The notes under the pieces: model-generated
Seen by the model: the letters and a program-made list of their open reading frames with translations, nothing else
The model's database searches: none
Told to the model about the DNA's origin: nothing
Origin: Ga0074130 sp035565355
GTDB lineage: Bacteria > Pseudomonadota > Gammaproteobacteria > Burkholderiales > Rhodocyclaceae
Length of the DNA: 64,000 nt
Reading direction: 5' to 3'
Assembly (NCBI GenBank): GCA_035565355.1
Contig: DATMSM010000020.1
Coordinates: 1 to 64,000 of the forward strand
Part shown: piece by piece, positions 46,087-54,913 of the stretch
How the letters are laid out: the number at the start of each line of letters is the position of its first letter
Position numbering within the stretch: the stretch's first letter is position 1
Position numbers and translations under genes: made by a program

Positions 46087-46914
46087 ATGGCGCTGATCAC
46101 CGCTCAGGCCCTGCATGCGGACAAGGCCCGCCATATTTTCGACTGCCGCTTCGATCTGCGCGACCCCTGCGTCGGCGCCAAGGCCTATGCCGAGGGGCAT
46201 ATTCCGGGCGCGCAGTATCTGCACCTGCATCACGATTTGTCGGGGGAGACGAACGGCAGCAATGGCCGTCACCCCTTGCCCGATCCGCAAAACTTCGCAA
46301 CCCGCCTCGGCTCACTGGGCCTGACGCCGGACACACCGGTGGCCATCTACGACGACGCGGGCGGCATGTTTGCCGCGCGCGTCTGGTGGATGCTGCGCTG
46401 GATCGGGCATCGCGGCCATGTCGCCGTGCTCGACGGCGGCATACAGGCCTGGCAGACGGCCGGCTACCCTGTCTCGCAACAGCCGCAGAGTTTTCCTGCG
46501 CAGACCTATCCCTTGATCAAGGCGGGGCCTGTCGTGCGTGCGCAGGATGTACTGTCCTTTCTCGGCAGCGCATCCGCCTACCTGTTGGACGCGCGCAGCG
46601 GCGACCGTTTCCGTGGCGAGGGCGAAACCCTGGACCCCGTGGGCGGACATATTCCGGGGGCCCGCAATCGCTTCTTCCGCGATAACCTTGCCGACGACGG
46701 TCACTTCAAATCTGCAGATCAGCTGCGCACCGAATTTATGGCGCAGCTTGCCGGCGCAGACCCGACGACGGTGGTGCACTCTTGCGGCTCCGGTATTACC
46801 GCCTGCCACAATCTGCTGGCGATGGAGGTGGCTGGTTTGACCGGTTCGCGCCTCTACGCAGGCTCGTGGAGCGAGTGGAGTAGCGATCCTTCGCGGCCGG
46901 TGGAGAAGGGCTAG
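46087..46914 (+). CDS. Two-domain sulfurtransferase (rhodanese/mercaptopyruvate type)
   Basis: A 275-residue tandem rhodanese. The N-terminal inactive domain starts FDCRFDLRDP and contains EGHIPGAQYLHL; the C-terminal domain has the active cysteine in HSCGSGITACHN (CGSGITA). Such proteins transfer sulfur from thiosulfate or 3-mercaptopyruvate; the CGSG[IV]TA loop favours the mercaptopyruvate type. It follows the SpoIIAA-like gene and its stop overlaps queG by four bases in convergent fashion. Confidence 0.92.
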   Translation: MALITAQALHADKARHIFDCRFDLRDPCVGAKAYAEGHIPGAQYLHLHHDLSGETNGSNGRHPLPDPQNFATRLGSLGLTPDTPVAIYDDAGGMFAARVWWMLRWIGHRGHVAVLDGGIQAWQTAGYPVSQQPQSFPAQTYPLIKAGPVVRAQDVLSFLGSASAYLLDARSGDRFRGEGETLDPVGGHIPGARNRFFRDNLADDGHFKSADQLRTEFMAQLAGADPTTVVHSCGSGITACHNLLAMEVAGLTGSRLYAGSWSEWSSDPSRPVEKG

Positions 46915-48014
46915 ACGCTAGGGGCTAGGCGTTGCAGCGCCCACTCCACATGCTCGCGCACAAGCTCGCTGCCATCGTCTTTGCGCGCTTGCAGCGCCGC
47001 AATAGCGGCGGCCGCGGCCCGGTGAGCGGGCGGAATATTTCCCAGCCCCACCGCCAGATTGCGTAGCCATCGCTCGTGGCCGATGCGGCGTATCGGCGAG
47101 CCGGCCAGACGCTGATTGAATTCCTCTTCGCTCCAGGCAAACAGTTCGACCAGGGTGGCCTGATCCAGTCCGTTGCGCACCTTGAAGTCGTCTTCCTTGG
47201 AGAGCGGCGCAAAACGGTTCCACGGGCAGGCGAGCTGACAGTCGTCGCAACCGTAGACACGGTTGCCGATCAGCGGGCGAAGTTCTAGCGGAATGCTGCC
47301 CTTGAGTTCGATGGTCAGATAGGAAATGCAGCGCCGTGCGTCCAGCACGTAAGGACCAACGAAAGCCTGCGTCGGACAGATGTCGAGGCAAGCCTGGCAG
47401 GTGCCGCAGTGATTGCGGGTCGGCGAGTCGGCGGGCAGGGGCAGATTGGTGAACAGTTCGCCGAGGAAAAAGTAGGAGCCGGCAGAACGGTTGAGCAGCA
47501 GCGTGTGCTTGCCGCGCCAGCCCAAGCCGCTCATGGCGGCGAGCTCGACCTCCATGACCGGAGCCGAGTCGGTGAAGGCGCGGTAGTTGAACTCGCCGCT
47601 GTCTCCCAGCTCGGCGTTGATACGGTCGGCGAGTCGCTGCAGCTTGTTGCGCAGCACCTTGTGATAGTCGCGGCCCAGCGCATAACGCGACAGATAGGCA
47701 CGGCCGGGGTTCTGCAAGTTGGCTTCTGCATCCGCCGCCATGTTTTCGGTGGGGCGGTAATCCAGGCGGGCGGTAATGACCGAGACGGTGCCGGGCACCA
47801 GTTCGGCCGGACGCGCCCGGGTCAGGCCGTGGCGTGCCATATAATCCATCTCGCCGTGATAGCCGGCAGCCAGCCAGTCCAGCAGGCCAGCTTCGGCGTG
47901 CGACAGGTCGACATGGGTGATGCCGATGTCGGCAAAGCCTAATTCGCGCCCCCAGACCTTGATGCTCTCGGCCAGCCTGGCACTATCGATTTTCCCGGGA
48001 ATTTCCGCATGCAT
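46911..48014 (-). CDS. queG: Epoxyqueuosine reductase
   Basis: A 367-residue cobalamin- and Fe-S-dependent enzyme completing queuosine in tRNA. Two 4Fe-4S clusters are visible: CGTCQACLDICP and CDDCQLACPW, each with a partner cysteine (DARRCISY). The N-terminal domain starts LGFADIGITHVDLS. Its start overlaps the upstream end of tsaE's frame, in divergent orientation, as is common in Betaproteobacteria. Confidence 0.96.
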   Translation of the reverse strand: MHAEIPGKIDSARLAESIKVWGRELGFADIGITHVDLSHAEAGLLDWLAAGYHGEMDYMARHGLTRARPAELVPGTVSVITARLDYRPTENMAADAEANLQNPGRAYLSRYALGRDYHKVLRNKLQRLADRINAELGDSGEFNYRAFTDSAPVMEVELAAMSGLGWRGKHTLLLNRSAGSYFFLGELFTNLPLPADSPTRNHCGTCQACLDICPTQAFVGPYVLDARRCISYLTIELKGSIPLELRPLIGNRVYGCDDCQLACPWNRFAPLSKEDDFKVRNGLDQATLVELFAWSEEEFNQRLAGSPIRRIGHERWLRNLAVGLGNIPPAHRAAAAAIAALQARKDDGSELVREHVEWALQRLAPSV

Positions 48015-48068
48015 GCGCCCAATAGTACGACATCAAACCCGCCGCCTTCGCAGGAAGAAGCACGCCTG

Positions 48069-48563
48069 ATGCGCCACCTTCCGGACGAGGCGGCCACGCT
48101 CGCGCTGGGTGCAGCCTTGGCGCCACATCTCAGCCCCGTCCTGGTGATTACGCTCGAAGGCGACCTCGGTGCGGGCAAGACCACGCTGGTGCGCGGGCTG
48201 CTGCGGGCGCTCGGCTATGCAAATAAAGTCAAAAGTCCGACCTATACTCTGGTTGAAGTTCATGTCGTTTCTGGTTTAAACTTGTATCACTTTGATTTTT
48301 ATAGATTCAACCAGCCGGAAGAATATCTGGATGCAGGATTGGACGAATACTTCCAAGCAAGCGGTCCCAATGCGGGTGTCTGTCTGGTCGAATGGCCCGA
48401 CAAGGCAGGCGCTTACTTGCCGCGCCCCGACCTGCGTATCTGCCTCTCCGTCGATGGGCGGGGTGACGATGCCGGGCGCCAGGTCGAGCTGCGTGCGCTC
48501 AGCGAACGGGGGCGCGCATGTCTGACCAACCTCTCTTCCGCATTGTCGAATCCGGCCCGCTGA
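48069..48563 (+). CDS. tsaE: tRNA threonylcarbamoyladenosine biosynthesis protein TsaE
   Basis: A 164-residue P-loop ATPase of the t6A pathway. Walker A is EGDLGAGKTTLVRGLLRALG, then VKSPTYTLVE and HFDFYRF. I use the ATG at 48069 because the usual family start (LPDEAATLALGAAL) follows it closely; an earlier ATG at 48009 overlaps the queG start and has no ribosome-binding site. It overlaps amiC by 46 bases, giving the conserved tsaE-amiC pair. Confidence 0.94.
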   Translation: MRHLPDEAATLALGAALAPHLSPVLVITLEGDLGAGKTTLVRGLLRALGYANKVKSPTYTLVEVHVVSGLNLYHFDFYRFNQPEEYLDAGLDEYFQASGPNAGVCLVEWPDKAGAYLPRPDLRICLSVDGRGDDAGRQVELRALSERGRACLTNLSSALSNPAR

Positions 48564-49876
48564 CTGAGCCCGCAGGCGACGAACTGAGTTTCCCGCGCAC
48601 GATTTCGCGCCGCAAGGCGCTCAAGTTCGCGGCTGCCTCCCTGACCCTGCTGGTGACGCGTACCGGTTTCGCTGCTGCCGCCTCAGGCAGCGTCATGGGG
48701 GTGCGCGTCTGGCCGTCCAAGGACTACACCCGCGTCACGCTGGAGTACAGCGACGAGCTCAAGTACACGCAACTGATGGTGGCCGATCCACCGCGCCTGG
48801 TGGTCGATATCGAGGGCGTCGAGTTCAACTCCGTGCTGCAGTCGCTGCCGGGCAAGATTTCCGAGGCCGACCCCTATATCAAGCTGATCCGTGCCGGCCG
48901 CAACCGGCCGGGCGTGGTGCGCCTGGTGATTGAACTCAAGAGCGAGATCAAGCCGCAGGTCTTTACCCTCAAGCCCATCGGCGAGTACGGCCATCGACTG
49001 GTGCTGGATCTCTACCCGACCGAACCCGTCGATCCGCTCATGGCCATGCTCGAGGAAAGCGAGAACCGCACCGAGGCGGCGATCGAGCAGGCGGCGGGCA
49101 AGTCGCCGTCCAGAAACGAGAAACCGACGGACAAAAGCAAGGGCGACAAGCTGGACATTGCACGGCTTGTCACCATCGTCCTCGATCCTGGCCATGGCGG
49201 CGAGGACCCGGGGGCCATCGGCCGCCGCGGCACCTATGAAAAGACGGTGACGCTGTCGATTGCCAAGCGTCTCAAAGCCAAGATCGACGCTCAGCCGAAC
49301 ATGCGCGCAGTACTGACGCGTGACAGTGATTTCTTCGTGCCGCTCGGGCAGCGCGTGCAGAAGGCGCGCCGCGTCAATGCCGACCTGTTCATCTCCGTGC
49401 ATGCCGACGCCTTCATCAAGCCGACCGCGCGCGGTTCCAGCGTGTTCGCGTTGTCGGAAACCGGCGCATCGAGCACGGCGGCGCGCTGGCTGGCGCAGAA
49501 GGAAAATGCGGCCGACCTGATTGGGGGCGTCAATATCGGCGTCAAGGACCCCTATCTGGCGCGTACGTTGCTCGATCTGTCGCAGACGGCGACCATCAAC
49601 GACAGTCTCAAGGTCGGCAAGTCGGTGTTGGGCGAGCTGGGCGGCATCAACACCCTGCACAAGGCCGAGGTCGAGCAGGCGGGTTTTGCCGTGCTCAAGG
49701 CGCCGGATATTCCTTCCATCCTGATCGAGACCGCTTTCATCTCGAATCCCGAGGAGGAGGCCAAGCTGACCGACAACGAATACCAGGACCAGATGGCCGA
49801 CGCCATCCTGCGCGGCATCAAGCGCTATTTCGCCAAGAATCCTCCGCTGGCGAAGTCAAAGATAGCCCAGCTTTGA
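48518..49876 (+). CDS. amiC: N-acetylmuramoyl-L-alanine amidase (AmiC type)
   Basis: A 452-residue periplasmic amidase splitting septal peptidoglycan. A Tat-like signal (ISRRKALKFAAASLTLL) is followed by an AMIN domain (about residues 60-160), a charged linker, and an Amidase_3 domain from about residue 220: VLDPGHGGEDPGAIG (zinc histidine), the SVHADAF motif, and SILIETAFISNPEEE with the catalytic glutamate. A 7-bp inverted repeat (GTCAAAG/CTTTGAC) flanks the stop codon, directly before an intergenic repeat. Confidence 0.95.
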   Translation: MSDQPLFRIVESGPLTEPAGDELSFPRTISRRKALKFAAASLTLLVTRTGFAAAASGSVMGVRVWPSKDYTRVTLEYSDELKYTQLMVADPPRLVVDIEGVEFNSVLQSLPGKISEADPYIKLIRAGRNRPGVVRLVIELKSEIKPQVFTLKPIGEYGHRLVLDLYPTEPVDPLMAMLEESENRTEAAIEQAAGKSPSRNEKPTDKSKGDKLDIARLVTIVLDPGHGGEDPGAIGRRGTYEKTVTLSIAKRLKAKIDAQPNMRAVLTRDSDFFVPLGQRVQKARRVNADLFISVHADAFIKPTARGSSVFALSETGASSTAARWLAQKENAADLIGGVNIGVKDPYLARTLLDLSQTATINDSLKVGKSVLGELGGINTLHKAEVEQAGFAVLKAPDIPSILIETAFISNPEEEAKLTDNEYQDQMADAILRGIKRYFAKNPPLAKSKIAQL

Positions 49877-50110
49877 CCTTTCCCCCATCCCCTTTCCCAA
49901 GGAAAGGGGGGGGCTACGGTTCGCGGGCTTTGCCCGCTCCCCAATTGAGGGGTGCTTCGATCTTCCGTGCGTGCGGTTTGCGCCATCCGGCGCGTGCCGC
50001 TTCGCCTAGTCCCACGGGGATTTCCTTCGGTCAGACGGTCCTGTGACGAAGCTGCGTTTGGACACCCTCGGTTTCTTCTTCAGTCCCTTGAGGGGCGGTC
50101 AGGGGAGGGG
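49877..50110 (+). repeat. Structured intergenic repeat, second copy
   Basis: The 290-base gap between amiC and ribF holds a copy collinear with the right half of the 16837-17226 element read in reverse. In order it has a CCCAAGG hairpin (CCTTTCCC/GGAAAGGG), GGTTCGC with a GCGGGC/GCCCGC hairpin, GCTCCCCAA, then a 32-base block (49975-50006) identical to the inverse of 17095-17126, and GACGAAGCTGCG. Its far end is diverged. No gene is seen in it; the ribF promoter lies just downstream. Confidence 0.7.
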
Positions 50111-50117
50111 CTTCGGC

Positions 50118-50126
50118 TGATATAAT
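50118..50126 (+). promoter_or_regulatory. Extended -10 promoter element of ribF operon
   Basis: TGATATAAT is a perfect extended -10 (TG-N-TATAAT), 44 bases before ribF. No well-placed -35 is seen, which an extended -10 tolerates. It should drive ribF-ileS-lspA-fkpB and perhaps ispH. I looked for an FMN riboswitch here and did not see one. Confidence 0.55.
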
Positions 50127-50169
50127 CGACGGTTTTCGCTAGGGATTTTTCCCTTACCCCCATTCCGGC

Positions 50170-51129
50170 ATGATCGTCCATCGCGGCATTCCTCAAAAGG
50201 CGCAGTTTGCGACGGTGCTCACCATCGGCAATTTCGATGGCGTGCACCTTGGGCATCGCGCCATGCTGGAGCGCCTGATCGCCAAGGCGAGAAAGGCCGC
50301 CATGCCCGCTGCGGTGCTGACCTTCGAGCCGCATCCGCGTGAATACTTTGCGCCCGCATCGGCGCCGGCCCGCCTCACGCGTCTGCGTGAAAAGCTCGCT
50401 CTGCTGGCTGAATGCGGGGTGGATCAGGTCTATGTCTGTCGCTTCAATGAGCGCCTGGCTAGCCTCACGGCAGACGAGTTCATCGAACAGGTGCTCGTGC
50501 GTGGCCTTGGCGTGCGCCATCTTCTGATCGGCGACGACTTTCGTTTCGGCAAGGGGCGCAGCGGTGATTTCGCCCTGCTGCAACAGGCGGGCACGGCGCA
50601 TCGTTTCGTCGTCGAGGCGATGGACACCATAGAGATGGACGGCGAACGTGTTTCCAGCTCGTCGATACGGGCGGCGCTGGCTGCGGGCAATCTCGCGCGC
50701 GCCGAGCGTTTTCTCGGCCGCCCCTTCAGCATGTCGGGGCGCGTGATGCATGGCGACAAGATCGGCCGCACGCTGGGCTTCCCGACCGCCAATGTGCAGC
50801 ATGTGCGTGCGCGCCTGCCGCTGGCCGGCATTTATGCGGTGACGGTGGACGGGCTCGGCAAGCGGCTGTACGGTGCGGCCAGCGTGGGCGTGCGGCCGAC
50901 GATAGCCGAGGGGCTCAAGCCTGTGCTGGAAGTGCATCTGCTCGACTTCGACCGCAACGTCTACGGCGAGCATGTACATGTGAATTTCCATCACAAGCTG
51001 CGCGACGAAGCCAAGTATGCAAACCTCGATGCGCTCAAGGCGCAGATCGCGCGCGACGTCGAAGACACCCGAATTTATTTTTCAAACGCTCAAGCTGCCG
51101 AGGACTGGCACAAAGAGCTGGATGAGTGA
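50170..51129 (+). CDS. ribF: Bifunctional riboflavin kinase/FAD synthetase
   Basis: A 319-residue enzyme making FMN and FAD from riboflavin. The N-terminal adenylyltransferase part has TIGNFDGVHLGH (nucleotide-binding), then FRFGKGRSGDF. The C-terminal kinase part has DKIGRTLGFPTANVQ, YGAASVGVRPT and the FDRNVYGEHVHVNF segment. It is the first gene of the ribF-ileS-lspA-fkpB group. Its product would also supply FAD to ApbE. Confidence 0.96.
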   Translation: MIVHRGIPQKAQFATVLTIGNFDGVHLGHRAMLERLIAKARKAAMPAAVLTFEPHPREYFAPASAPARLTRLREKLALLAECGVDQVYVCRFNERLASLTADEFIEQVLVRGLGVRHLLIGDDFRFGKGRSGDFALLQQAGTAHRFVVEAMDTIEMDGERVSSSSIRAALAAGNLARAERFLGRPFSMSGRVMHGDKIGRTLGFPTANVQHVRARLPLAGIYAVTVDGLGKRLYGAASVGVRPTIAEGLKPVLEVHLLDFDRNVYGEHVHVNFHHKLRDEAKYANLDALKAQIARDVEDTRIYFSNAQAAEDWHKELDE

Positions 51130-51134
51130 AACAG

Positions 51135-53909
51135 ATGAGTGACTACCGCAAGACCCTGAACATGCCGGACACGCCCTTCCCGATGCGGGGCGATCTGGCC
51201 AAGCGCGAACCGAACTGGGTAGCCGACTGGCAGCAGCGTCAGCTCTACAAGAAGATCCGCGAAGCGGCCAAGGGGCGCCCGCGTTTTGTGCTGCACGATG
51301 GTCCGCCGTATGCCAACGGCGACATCCACATCGGTCATGCGGTCAACAAGATTCTCAAGGACATGATCGTCCGTTCCAAGACGCTATCCGGTTTCGATGC
51401 GCCCTATATCCCGGGCTGGGACTGTCACGGCCTGCCCATCGAACATCAGATCGAAAAGCAGCACGGCAAGGGCCTGCCCGCCGACAAGGTGCGCGAACTT
51501 GCGCGCGCCTATGCGGCCGAGCAGGTGGCGCGCCAGAAGAAGGACTTCATCCGTCTCGGCGTATTGGCCGACTGGGACAACCCCTATCTGACGATGAACT
51601 TCGAGAACGAGGCCGACGAGATTCGCGCCCTCGGCAAGATGCTGGAGCGCGGCTACGTTTATCGCGGCCTTAAGCCGGTGAACTGGTGTCTGGATTGCGG
51701 CTCGGCGCTGGCCGAGGCCGAAGTCGAGTATGAAGACAAGACTTCGGATGCCGTCGACGTGGCGTTCACCGCTGTCGATCAGGCCGCTGTCGCCAAGATT
51801 TTCGGCGTCAATGCAACGGCGGCAATCAAGGCTGTGATCTGGACCACCACGCCGTGGACGTTGCCCGCCAATCAGGCCATCAGCGCGCATCCTGAATTCG
51901 ACTACGATCTGATCGAGACCGATGTCGGTCTGCTGATTCTCGCCCACGATCTGGCCGAATCCTGCCTGCAGCGCTACGAGATCGGCTCTGGCCGCGTGCT
52001 GGGCTCCGTCAAGGGTGCCGCGCTCGAAGGTCAGCTCTTCGATCATCCCTTCCTCGATCGCCAGGTGCCGTGGATACTCGGCGAGCATGTCACCGCCGAA
52101 GGCGGTACCGGCCTTGTGCATACCGCACCGGCGCACGGCGTGGACGACTATCAGGTCGGTCTCAAGTACAAGTTGCCGGTGGACAACCCCGTTGCCGACG
52201 ACGGCAAGTTCATCAGCAGCGCCGCCAACTTTGCTGGCATGACCGTGTGGGAAGCGAACCCCAAGGTCATCGAGCTGCTGACCGAAAAGGAAGCGCTGCT
52301 CAAGCACGCCAAGCTGCGCCACAGCTATCCGCATTGCTGGCGCCACAAAACGCCGATTATCTTCCGCGCTACCACGCAGTGGTTCGTGCGCATGGATCAG
52401 GACGACAAGAATCCGGCGTCGCCGAATCTACGCGCCGATGCACTCAAGGCAATTGCCGACACCGAGTTCTTCCCAGCCTGGGGCGAAGCGCGCCTCAACG
52501 CCATGATCGCCAATCGTCCCGACTGGTGCATCTCGCGCCAGCGCAATTGGGGCGTGCCGATTCCCTTCTTCCTGCATCGTGAAACCGGCGAGCCGCATCC
52601 GAACAGCCCGGCCTTGCTCGAGCAGGTGGCGCAACTGGTCGAGAAGGAAGGCATCCAGGCCTGGTTCTCGCTCGATCCCAAGAGCCTGCTCGGCGACGAG
52701 GCAGCGCAATACAGCAAGATGAGCGACACGCTGGACGTGTGGTTCGATTCCGGCGTCACGCACTGGTCGGTGCTGCGCGGCAGCCATGCCGATGCCTGCG
52801 AGTATCCAGCCGACCTCTATCTCGAAGGTTCGGACCAGCATCGTGGCTGGTTCCACTCTTCGCTCCTGACCGGCTGCGCTATCGACGGTCGCGCGCCCTA
52901 CAAGGCGTTGCTGACGCACGGCTTCGTCGTCGACGGCAAGGGCATGAAGATGTCCAAGTCCAAGGGCAATGTGGTGGCGCCGCAGGAAGTTGCCGACAGC
53001 ATGGGTGTGGACATTCTGCGCCTGTGGGTGGCCTCGACCGACTATTCGGGTGAGCTGTCCATCTCCAAGGAAATCCTGGCGCGCGTGGTCGAGACCTATC
53101 GCCGTCTGCGCAACACCCTGCGCTTCCTGCTCGCCAATACGGTCGACTTCGATCCGGCCAAGGACATGCTGCCGGTCGAGCAGTGGCTGGAAATCGACCG
53201 CTACGCGCTGGCGATGACCAGAGAGCTTCAAGCAACAGTTCAGGCCGACTACGAGAAGTACGAATTCCACAAGGTGGTGCAGGCGCTGCAAAGCTTCTGC
53301 TCGGAAGATCTCGGCGCCTTTTATCTCGACATCCTCAAGGACCGTCTCTATACCAGCGGCGAGAATTCGCGTGCGCGCCGTGCCGCGCAGAGTGTGCTGT
53401 GGCACATCCTGCAGAGCGTCACGCGCCTGATGGCGCCGGTATTGTCCTTCACCGCCGAAGAAATCTGGACCACGCTGAAGGCGGGCGAGAGTGTCATGCT
53501 GACGACCTGGTACGAGCTGCCTGTGCAAGCCGGTGAGGCCGAGCTGATCGCCAAGTGGGCGTTGATTCGCGAAGTGCGTGCCGAGGCCGCCAAGGTGCTG
53601 GAAGACTTGCGTACCGAAGGCAAGATCGGCGCATCGCTGCAGGCTGAAGTCGAGATACGGGTGAGCGGCGACAAGTACGCTGCGCTGGCTTCGCTGGAGG
53701 ATGATCTGCGCTTCGTCCTGATCACATCGAAGGCGGTCGTGACGCAGGCCGACGATACAGCCGTAATCGCGGTGCCGACGACCTACCAGAAGTGCGAACG
53801 CTGCTGGCATTGGCGCGCCGACGTCGGTCACGATGCCGCGCATCCGACCATTTGCGGGCGTTGCACCAGCAATCTCAACGGCAGCGGCGAGCAACGCGAC
53901 CATGCCTGA
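51135..53909 (+). CDS. ileS: Isoleucine-tRNA ligase
   Basis: A 924-residue class I synthetase charging tRNA-Ile. HIGH-type motif HIGHA in PPYANGDIHIGHAVNKI, editing domain in the middle, KMSKSKGN later, and a C-terminal zinc ribbon (CERCWHWR ... CGRC). The ATG at 51135 is used; a GTG at 51126 overlaps the ribF stop. It overlaps lspA by eight bases. Confidence 0.98.
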   Translation: MSDYRKTLNMPDTPFPMRGDLAKREPNWVADWQQRQLYKKIREAAKGRPRFVLHDGPPYANGDIHIGHAVNKILKDMIVRSKTLSGFDAPYIPGWDCHGLPIEHQIEKQHGKGLPADKVRELARAYAAEQVARQKKDFIRLGVLADWDNPYLTMNFENEADEIRALGKMLERGYVYRGLKPVNWCLDCGSALAEAEVEYEDKTSDAVDVAFTAVDQAAVAKIFGVNATAAIKAVIWTTTPWTLPANQAISAHPEFDYDLIETDVGLLILAHDLAESCLQRYEIGSGRVLGSVKGAALEGQLFDHPFLDRQVPWILGEHVTAEGGTGLVHTAPAHGVDDYQVGLKYKLPVDNPVADDGKFISSAANFAGMTVWEANPKVIELLTEKEALLKHAKLRHSYPHCWRHKTPIIFRATTQWFVRMDQDDKNPASPNLRADALKAIADTEFFPAWGEARLNAMIANRPDWCISRQRNWGVPIPFFLHRETGEPHPNSPALLEQVAQLVEKEGIQAWFSLDPKSLLGDEAAQYSKMSDTLDVWFDSGVTHWSVLRGSHADACEYPADLYLEGSDQHRGWFHSSLLTGCAIDGRAPYKALLTHGFVVDGKGMKMSKSKGNVVAPQEVADSMGVDILRLWVASTDYSGELSISKEILARVVETYRRLRNTLRFLLANTVDFDPAKDMLPVEQWLEIDRYALAMTRELQATVQADYEKYEFHKVVQALQSFCSEDLGAFYLDILKDRLYTSGENSRARRAAQSVLWHILQSVTRLMAPVLSFTAEEIWTTLKAGESVMLTTWYELPVQAGEAELIAKWALIREVRAEAAKVLEDLRTEGKIGASLQAEVEIRVSGDKYAALASLEDDLRFVLITSKAVVTQADDTAVIAVPTTYQKCERCWHWRADVGHDAAHPTICGRCTSNLNGSGEQRDHA

Positions 53910-54405
53910 CATGTTTCGCACGCGTCCGTCGAAGCGCTGGATAGCCTGGTTGGTGCTGGCTTTGCTCGTTGTCGTGCTCGACCAGCTGTCCAAGCTCGTG
54001 GTCGTGGCGAGCTTCGCCTATGGGGAAGGCCTGATCATCACTTCCTACTTCAATCTCGTGCATGTGCTCAACCACGGTGCTGCCTTCAGCTTCCTGGCGG
54101 GCGCCGGCGGCTGGCAGCGCTGGTTCTTCACGATATTGGCGGTGGTGATTTCGATATGGCTGATTGTCATGATCCGTCGCCATCAGGCCGAGCGCTTGCA
54201 GCCGCTGGCCTTCGCGCTGGTTCTCGGCGGTGCCATCGGCAATGTCATTGATCGTGTGCGCATTGGTGCCGTGATCGACTATCTAGACTTTCATGCCGCC
54301 GGCGTGCACTTCCCGGCCTTCAACTTGGCCGATAGTGCGATTACGCTAGGCGTGATTCTGATGCTGCTGCACGCGCTGCTGGAAGGCCGCAAGCCGCATG
54401 GCTGA
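53902..54405 (+). CDS. lspA: Lipoprotein signal peptidase (signal peptidase II)
   Basis: A 167-residue, four-span membrane aspartyl protease that cleaves prolipoproteins at the lipobox. Conserved features are LDQLSK, NHGAAFSFL, GAIGNVIDR, DYLDF and the FNLADSAI motif, which supply the catalytic aspartates. The start overlaps ileS by eight bases; a second ATG nine bases later is possible. In this window its substrates would include NosL and the cytochrome lipoprotein. Confidence 0.96.
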   Translation: MPDMFRTRPSKRWIAWLVLALLVVVLDQLSKLVVVASFAYGEGLIITSYFNLVHVLNHGAAFSFLAGAGGWQRWFFTILAVVISIWLIVMIRRHQAERLQPLAFALVLGGAIGNVIDRVRIGAVIDYLDFHAAGVHFPAFNLADSAITLGVILMLLHALLEGRKPHG

Positions 54406-54832
54406 TCGTATTGCCGCCGGCAGTCTGGTCACCCTGCGCTATCGTTTGACTTGCGAAGACAGGGTGCTGGTCAGCACTATGGATAGCAAACCTTCGACTT
54501 TCCAGCTCGGCACGGGCGAGCTGGCGCCGCCGCTGGAGGAATGCCTGATCGGCATGGAAGCGCCGGGGCAGGGCAGTTTCGACTTGGCGCCCACCGCTTT
54601 CGGCGCGCATAATGGACAGCTGGTCCGGCATGTGCCGCGCCGCGAGTTTCCCGTCACCGCAAAGCTCGAAATCGGCGAGGCCGTGACCATGGCGATCCTG
54701 CCGGGCCAACAGGCCAGCGGACTGATCCGCGCAGTGGCCGATGACTCGGTCCTTGTTGATTTGAACCATCCCTTGGCGGGCAAGTCTGTCCGTTTCGAGG
54801 TCGATGTCATTGGGGTCATAGGACCCCAATGA
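54398..54832 (+). CDS. fkpB: FKBP-type peptidyl-prolyl isomerase (FkpB/SlpA)
   Basis: A 144-residue FKBP with an inserted-flap domain. SLVTLRYRLTCEDRVLVSTM starts the FKBP fold, with AFGAHNGQLVRHVPRREF in the flap. It overlaps lspA by eight bases and is part of the conserved lspA-fkpB-ispH cluster. Its final codons and TGA lie in a 12-bp perfect inverted repeat. Confidence 0.94.
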   Translation: MADRIAAGSLVTLRYRLTCEDRVLVSTMDSKPSTFQLGTGELAPPLEECLIGMEAPGQGSFDLAPTAFGAHNGQLVRHVPRREFPVTAKLEIGEAVTMAILPGQQASGLIRAVADDSVLVDLNHPLAGKSVRFEVDVIGVIGPQ

Positions 54833-54833
54833 C
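54806..54833 (+). repeat. 12-bp perfect inverted repeat enclosing the fkpB stop codon
   Basis: GTCATTGGGGTC (54806-54817) and GACCCCAATGAC (54822-54833) pair around a four-base loop. The stop codon TGA (54830-54832) is inside the second arm. No T-run follows; a fragment of the intergenic repeat family follows 14 bases later. Confidence 0.75.
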
Positions 54834-54847
54834 TCCAAAAGAGTTAG

Positions 54848-54880
54848 CCTTTCCCCCAACCCCTTTCCCGAGAAAAGGGG
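54848..54880 (+). repeat. Fragment of the intergenic repeat family
   Basis: Thirty-three bases matching the left end of the 49877 copy (49877-49909) with few differences, including CCTTTCCCCCA and CCCCTTTCCC and the closing GGGG. It lies between fkpB and ispH, so it sits inside an operon. Confidence 0.6.
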
Positions 54881-54913
54881 CGACGAGTTTGGCTTCGCAA
54901 TAGGAGTTTGGAT

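Noticed and set aside
50020..50169. FMN riboswitch before ribF
   Set aside because: The conserved FMN aptamer segments are not visible; the region is part of the intergenic repeat followed by an extended -10.
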